9,393 nt of DNA, from assembly GCA_002435585.1 (NCBI GenBank), contig DJDY01000070.1, forward strand, positions 8,271 to 17,663, in the 5' to 3' direction. Source of the stretch: Lachnospira sp. UBA5912. Lineage in GTDB: Bacteria; Bacillota; Clostridia; Lachnospirales; Lachnospiraceae. Of this stretch, positions 7,801 through 9,393 are shown in pieces. The notes beneath the pieces were generated by a model. That model was not told the origin of the DNA. It saw only the letters and a program-made list of their open reading frames with translations, and did not search any database. Position 1 is the stretch's first letter, and each line of letters begins with the position of its first letter. A program made the translations under genes and the position numbers.

Positions 7801-8185
7801 CCACACAGACACTCTCAGGTATATCTATGTAGTAATATCTTTCTATCCACTTGGCATAAAGCACTATTACACCTGAATAATCCCCCTCTTTTATCTTAGT
7901 GACAGGCTCTCCTGTCAGTTCAGCATTATCATACCAGCCACCAAACTCATAACCCTGATTGATTATATCATTCTTATCCGGCAGCTTTTCTGCAGGATAT
8001 GTCTCTGGTGCTTTATAACCGCTGACATAATGTCCACCATTGAGCTGATAATCAATCTCTGTAATCTGACTTTTGCTGGAATCTGAATACGCAGAAGTGT
8101 TATCAAAGCCCTGGGCATAATATGTTCCTGGTACTGCTGTTATAAGCATTGCTGAACATAAAAGTATACTCAATAATCTTTTCAT
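1802..8185 (-). CDS. Giant secreted InlB-type/MucBP-like repeat surface protein
   Basis: This is a 2127-residue protein. The ATG at 8185 is preferred because AAAGGAGG lies 7 bases upstream and it begins with a signal peptide (MKRLLSILLCSAMLITAVPG, residues 1-20, cleavage near 25). An in-frame extension up to 8257 has neither. Domain order by residue: InlB-type repeats at 43-113 and 231-309; between them (116-229) a beta domain resembling the operon's small secreted protein; Ig-like region 315-425; two related modules (about 484-547 and 585-645); a helical stretch 646-700; a large beta-rich core (about 729-1120) interrupted by an acidic helical insert (829-915); InlB-type repeats at 1221-1286, 1358-1415, 1491-1555, 1629-1686, 1690-1749, 1753-1821, 1825-1902 and 1906-1976; MucBP-like repeats at 1292-1356, 1421-1489 and 1561-1627; and a unique C-terminal domain 1980-2127. 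The InlB repeats carry the (F/I)xxNGG...GYxFxGW...ytAxW pattern. No enzyme motif, LPxTG, SLH, dockerin or C-terminal membrane helix is present. It is the first gene of a three-gene operon. A surface adhesin or fibre role is inferred. Confidence 0.93.
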   Translation of the reverse strand: MKRLLSILLCSAMLITAVPGTYYAQGFDNTSAYSDSSKSQITEIDYQLNGGHYVSGYKAPETYPAEKLPDKNDIINQGYEFGGWYDNAELTGEPVTKIKEGDYSGVIVLYAKWIERYYYIDIPESVCVAADSAELSVSGHAGGLYEKDKVSVSVSSDNGWELVNGNQKLGYGLFEQDSDQALTSNSIISELTPAINSRTGKYFVRLSEIPEYAGVYSDNLTFDIAFDTTQYNVKYVTNGGTLYTRSEDDSKSSVELTEETLEAGTTLDSLPVPGKADGTFLGWCYDSSCTDYVNTGDRLLSDVILHASWADTQELKTVSVDTYARSYDVDANDFNITITDKSGKLTADEVKSYITVKNTSDLSDSASVNVTFKDAVDEMYTFTADSAGKWQEGSSYRFELNDDRLYFTGYDPSIREYDFTVYKPEVSNAALDKNIQYISSDSLRDLMVDGKAIDKISVSAMTIGVDGTITDSTQTTGSFVYGEAKLKTGDKIAVYDGSVIPSLSGQAVTDDDVSFFEITSVDGSQYTYRGLAADKILFVPDVLPVNVKDDKDNNENNNSITISKDKLTFTDEETESNPALNEDTTIDNGDYLALYKDNDEIIQYAVITEVSSTDSDYIIVYNFVTWDDVQAAMDVYQTDNIKGDTILKKQDVPAIERSVEQQAVESGFAQSVADEVARAVTRTDSYEELKNYLSDSLGADVDVVSADGYDYSDDNLSGGYNDEDIVYAGSRPSVKIDHVKADLTTGLKHFENVSGLRLALDIGVEIAFSNMKVVVSATFEQEVKMNINVSGKAIWKWWKKIIPYIDDYSVAVSLDLYDYTGINFNVDVKTAEGDEDEEEASKLDEAVNKISEELKNMMELGTTYISENSDISTRLEDISDLKKADDDDEKDDDKEISVAKSLAERYSDMLENEADWVDLYTKSLTSSHVRVIGIIDVAFDVEFVVSANVNISMGMTYWYQNAKRYVYSIMVFSKNVSSDTIDLCEEKYEFSVYAIGTIGIRAGIRLSVSVGLISTKLASVGFSAEVGGYAQVWGYLYYQLQYAASQGRSASSMGAIYMELGIYMQVDFLAQALAGTFSYNPTLFEKQWPLYSVGVVENVGDFANDQDEYKDIRLKRDIKSVRIPETYYEMQYLDMKKGLDDNGDYFKKIYDDNDKYYVITMTNPAFTYDPVTNVISVDPGDEPEQDGEMIITWKNQKGSFNTKPITRRISLHWDNLRDGYYIAFQTNGGSVVDTVVAKYGKNIAKPEDPVKQGYIFAGWYTDVGCTKKYDIPDVMPNEDKIVYAKWEAADMTYKVVDYVEETNGVYNEDRSRLETGKTDETVTPKPYEREGFITPSILSRVVKADGSTKVNYYYARNKYNIKFVSDGEIVSDGNYAYGTRLQIPTVYKQGYEFAGWEPVTGQVVPAADTTYTAVWKESDNVIYSTKHYLEDTDGDYVLDKINTDKGATGQEVTANVAYYGTKYVFAGNKPSGRILADGSLVLKVYYDRSSYAITYDTTGGKLDNNTQNAKWGTNVITPVPIRPGYAFAGWYTDKECNNLFDSVMPSENITLYAKWEESKVNYTVEHYTEKTDGNGYDLYDRKVYTSLTGSYVTPDVIGMAGFSSPDKLTVQVRADGSTVVKYYYKRNIHKLTLVLNNGEKDIVYEYRFGTKISVGQPARAGYIFAGWDKDIIQVMPDEDVTYTAGWNIARFTISFKTGEGSTIEDITQDYNTKISTPENPVRKGYTFLGWDKEIPEYMPAENMVLTAQWKKDVYNITYNLGGGSAKNPESYEVDSRVITLKTPMLKGYTFTGWSGTGIDGVSMDVVITTGSVGDREYIANWKENSYKLQFIPYGDGTTGSMETMTLMYTDKTAIIDNTFKRPGYTFAGWATEAGGEKLYDDREIVSGLAAEDQETITLYPTWTANDYTVHFDTGGGNAIDDAIYTYDKEYELPVTERDEYRFMGWSVEDGGAVIYMPGTSASNLAEQGEVTLYASWLKIEFNYSENDSYYITDDDSEPVRLHFFIGGKTSDNDIGQRKKVIFMDGTSYPELKRLYSKMSITVTFKVDMDVDGYACLVITGRSASNTEKWTKLKELDTDLKKYNGNTMTYTYSIDINDTDAMCCEFSAHGKKDDKYWLSNVRFSAKFE
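1805..2248 (-). other. Unique C-terminal domain of the giant protein (residues 1980-2127)
   Basis: After the last InlB-type repeat the protein ends in about 148 residues of different character. The stretch is beta-rich, with RLHFFIGG, ITVTFKVDMDVDGYACLVI, YTYSIDI and a closing WLSNVRFSAKFE. It contains three Cys (2055, 2102, 2103), whereas Cys is rare elsewhere in the protein. The strand pattern and closing WxxNVxF resemble carbohydrate-binding-module jelly rolls, but I cannot assign a family. It takes the place where a cell-wall anchor would usually be, so it may mediate binding to a ligand or a partner. Confidence 0.5.
2258..4525 (-). repeat. C-terminal array of eight InlB-type repeats with three MucBP-like repeats
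   Basis: In residues 1221-1976 there are eight 58-78-residue InlB-type units, each with a central GY/YxFxGW motif and a closing (A/P)xW. The first four are separated by three 65-69-residue MucBP-like units beginning YxVxxYxEx and ending in (Y/V)YY(A/D/K)R, giving the order R-M-R-M-R-M-R-R-R-R-R. The units differ in protein sequence. One 22-base stretch encoding GYIFAGW is nevertheless identical in two of them (3185-3206 and 4409-4430). Such arrays form extended stalks in listerial and clostridial surface proteins. Confidence 0.88.
4826..6001 (-). other. Central beta-rich core domain of the giant protein (residues 729-1120)
   Basis: This is a large region without recognisable catalytic residues. 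It is built of long strands with alternating polar and non-polar residues, such as LALDIGVEIAFSNMKVVVSA (758-777), VAFDVEFVVSANVNISMGM (937-955), RLSVSVG and GGYAQVWGYLYYQLQYA (1027-1043). It closes with FSYNPTLFEKQWPLYSVG (1077-1094). From memory, similar cores occur in other very large InlB-repeat proteins of gut Firmicutes, without an assigned function. The alternation could reflect a beta-sandwich stack, a beta-helix or an amphipathic barrel or groove. Confidence 0.5.
5441..5701 (-). other. Acidic helical insert inside the core domain (residues 829-915)
   Basis: An abrupt change to Asp/Glu-rich sequence (GDEDEEEA at 833-840, DDDDEKDDDKE at 885-895) flanks predicted helices (ASKLDEAVNKISEELKNMM; ISVAKSLAERYSDMLENEAD). 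It splits two beta-rich halves of the core. The Asp runs might bind divalent cations, or simply form a solvent-exposed linker. Confidence 0.55.
7259..7495 (-). repeat. InlB-type repeat 2 (residues 231-309)
   Basis: The unit begins YNVKYVTNGGTL, has FLGWCYDSSC in the centre and ends LHASW. It carries a CxxxxC pair (284, 289) found in no other unit of the protein. It is separated from the main C-terminal array by about 900 residues. Confidence 0.8.
7499..7840 (-). other. Domain of the giant protein resembling the operon's small secreted protein (residues 116-229)
   Basis: Placed between the first two InlB-type repeats. Landmarks run in the same order and at similar spacing as in the mature small secreted protein: YYIDIP versus YTVTIP; SAELSVSG versus EAECSIGE; KVSVSVSS versus GVWVSAET; KLGYGLF versus TIAYKLM; and EYAGVYSDNLTFDIAF versus AYAGSYTDTIVFTISY. 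This was judged by eye. No alignment score was computed. Confidence 0.6.
7847..8059 (-). repeat. InlB-type repeat 1 (residues 43-113)
   Basis: The unit begins EIDYQLNGGHY, carries GYEFGGWYD (W84) and ends VLYAKW. It follows the signal peptide after a short Ser/Asp-rich linker, so the mature protein begins with a repeat module. Confidence 0.85.
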
Positions 8186-8550
8186 CCTGACGCCTCCTTT
8201 ATGTTTAGAATCATATATAACGATATTTATTTTCCTGTATCTGTACTGCTTCATCAATTAAAAGGTAAAATTCAGAAACAATAACCTGTTAATACAGATT
8301 ATTACAGGCAGTACTATATCTTGTATGTATAATATATGATAAATCACTATTTGTGGGGCAAATTGCACGAATTACAGTTTTTTCGACATGAACGACGAAA
8401 AATTTTATAGAATTTTAATCTGAGACAATATATAATTATATAAGAAGTAAAGGCTTATAGCGCACATACTGTGTTTTATGCCATTTGCAGCTCTAATGAT
8501 CATTTATCATTTATTAAATTTACATAAATAACAACGAGGATAGAATCACT
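8186..8550. promoter_or_regulatory. Divergent control region between surface operon and two-component system
   Basis: This 365-base AT-rich gap must carry the promoters of both the surface operon and the regulator genes. A TATAAT stands at 8431-8436 on the + strand, but no good TTGACA-like box lies 16-18 bases before it. No convincing sigma-A pair was found on the - strand either. The part nearest the giant gene has inverted repeats: GTACTGC 8243-8249 with GCAGTAC 8308-8314, and nested inside, CCTGTTAAT 8285-8293 with ATTACAGG 8301-8308 (one bulged base). A further 7-bp inverted repeat (TTTTTCG 8379-8385, CGAAAAA 8396-8402) lies mid-gap. Ribosome binding sites flank it: AAAGGAGG (8193-8200, - strand) and GAGGA (8536-8540, + strand). 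Exact promoter positions cannot be assigned. Confidence 0.5.
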
Positions 8551-9264
8551 ATGAAAATTGCGGTATGTGACGATAGTCAGAACGAATTAGAATTGATTAA
8601 AAAACAGCTTGATATATACCTGTCAGACAATAATCAGAGCTTCACAGCTAAATACTTTGACAGTAGCGTAGAGCTTGCTTCCACTATAAGGTTTGAAAAG
8701 TTTGATATATATATTCTTGATATAATTATGCCTGTAATGGATGGTCTTTTACTTGCAAGGGAAATCAGGACATTTGACAAAGCTGCTCCTATCATCTTTC
8801 TGACCTCTTCTCCTGAGTTCGCTGTTGACAGCTATAGTGTCAAAGCTTTTAACTATCTTTTAAAGCCTGTAGTCAAAGAACAGCTGTATTCGACACTTGA
8901 TGATATACTGGAAACCTTTCATCAGGAACGTACAGACAATATAATCATAAAGAATAATGCAGGGATACATAAAATCCATACCAGTGACATAATCTACGCA
9001 GAAGCTCTTAACCGAAAAGTAATCATATATTTAAAAAGTGGTGAACAGATAGTATCAACTGATGTATTTTCATCCATATGTGACACTCTGACTGCACACA
9101 ATGAGTTTCTGCTGCCACATCGTTCATTTATAGTAAACATGAACTATATAAAAACCATAAACACAACAGAAATAAAGCTTACCAACAACAATGCAGTTCC
9201 ACTCGCACAAAGACGTGTAAGCGAAATCAAAAAGCAATATCTTACATTCCAGATGGAAGAATAA
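8551..9264 (+). CDS. LytTR-family response regulator (AgrA/LytR type)
   Basis: This 237-residue protein is full length for the family. An N-terminal receiver domain (residues 1-120) has the acidic pocket D7-D8, phospho-acceptor D57 in YILDIIMPVMDG, T85 and K105 in LLKP. A C-terminal LytTR DNA-binding domain (about 130-233) shows IIIKNNAGIHKIHTSDIIYAEA, LPHRSFIVNMNYI (189-200) and VPLAQRR. Such regulators are phosphorylated by a membrane histidine kinase and bind direct-repeat DNA sites. They often control surface, bacteriocin or peptide-signalling functions. The start is supported by GAGGA 10 bases upstream and the canonical MKIAVCDD opening. The likely kinase gene begins 19 bases downstream. 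Divergent transcription from the surface operon makes that operon a plausible target, but I found no clear paired LytTR site in the gap. Confidence 0.95.
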   Translation: MKIAVCDDSQNELELIKKQLDIYLSDNNQSFTAKYFDSSVELASTIRFEKFDIYILDIIMPVMDGLLLAREIRTFDKAAPIIFLTSSPEFAVDSYSVKAFNYLLKPVVKEQLYSTLDDILETFHQERTDNIIIKNNAGIHKIHTSDIIYAEALNRKVIIYLKSGEQIVSTDVFSSICDTLTAHNEFLLPHRSFIVNMNYIKTINTTEIKLTNNNAVPLAQRRVSEIKKQYLTFQMEE

Positions 9265-9283
9265 TGAAAACAGGGGGAATTTC

Positions 9284-9393
9284 ATGGCAGAACTATATAC
9301 AATACTCAATCTTATTAACTATGTTTTCGTACTTATATTCGGAATAGTTGTATCCTTCTACTTTGCCGATATTACGTGGGAGGATAATAAAAA
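9284..9393 (+). CDS. N-terminus of a membrane protein, probably the partner GHKL-type sensor histidine kinase (3' end outside window)
   Basis: Thirty-six codons are visible from the ATG at 9284, with GGGGGAA a few bases upstream. They read MAELYTILNLINYVFVLIFG and on into a hydrophobic stretch that forms one membrane helix (about residues 4-28), followed by FADITWEDNKK. The family cannot be proved from this fragment. Position directly after a LytTR regulator in the same operon, and an opening helix like those of AgrC/GHKL kinases with several membrane segments, make the kinase the best guess. Another membrane component of the signalling system is the main alternative. Confidence 0.65.
   Translation, partial: MAELYTILNLINYVFVLIFGIVVSFYFADITWEDNK

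Noticed and set aside
8186..8257. N-terminal extension of the giant protein to an ATG at 8257
   Set aside because: There is no Shine-Dalgarno site, and it would bury the signal peptide that starts at 8185 behind 24 residues.
8374..8396. LytTR-like boxes (ACAGTTTTT at 8375-8383 region; GTCGTTCAT on the - strand at 8388-8396)
   Set aside because: Each matches the family consensus only partly. They are on opposite strands and lack the usual direct-repeat spacing of about one or two helical turns.
8478..8531. 17-codon frame (MPFAALMII...) upstream of the LytTR regulator, a possible signalling peptide
   Set aside because: There is no ribosome binding site, leader pattern or processing motif. Chance is likely in AT-rich DNA.

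Overview
The window is low-GC DNA with strong Shine-Dalgarno sites (AAAGGAGG, AGAAGGAGG), clostridial-type codon use, and protein families typical of gut Firmicutes. It most resembles a member of the Lachnospiraceae. The genus cannot be fixed from the sequence alone.

Layout. (1) Bases 1-564 hold the 3' part of a PfkB-family sugar kinase, most like 2-keto-3-deoxygluconate kinase, on the + strand. (2) Bases 631-666 hold a rho-independent terminator between convergent genes. (3) Bases 686-8185 hold a three-gene operon on the - strand. Its order of transcription is a 2127-residue secreted repeat protein (1802-8185), a 169-residue membrane-anchored protein with a beta-sandwich-like domain (1195-1704), and a 147-residue small secreted protein (686-1129). 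Both gene-to-gene junctions carry an RNA hairpin placed directly upstream of the next ribosome binding site. (4) Bases 8186-8550 are an AT-rich divergent control region. (5) Bases 8551-9264 hold a LytTR-type response regulator on the + strand. It is followed 19 bases later by the first 36 codons of a membrane protein, probably its histidine kinase (9284 to the window end).

The giant protein has a signal peptide, two InlB-type repeats at the N-terminus, and a long central part with no recognised enzyme. It then has eight more InlB-type repeats interleaved with three MucBP-like repeats, and a unique C-terminal domain. It has no LPxTG signal, membrane anchor, SLH or dockerin module. Between its first two InlB repeats lies a domain that matches, motif by motif, the whole mature small secreted protein at the end of the operon. 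The middle gene supplies a membrane-tethered exported domain.

My reading (inference) is a multi-component cell-surface assembly or adhesion module. In it a giant fibre-like protein, a membrane tether and a small pilin-like subunit are co-expressed, possibly controlled by the divergent LytTR two-component system. That set, with its intercistronic hairpins, is the best candidate here for an undescribed system. The kinase at the left edge is an ordinary, highly codon-optimised metabolic gene and looks functionally separate.
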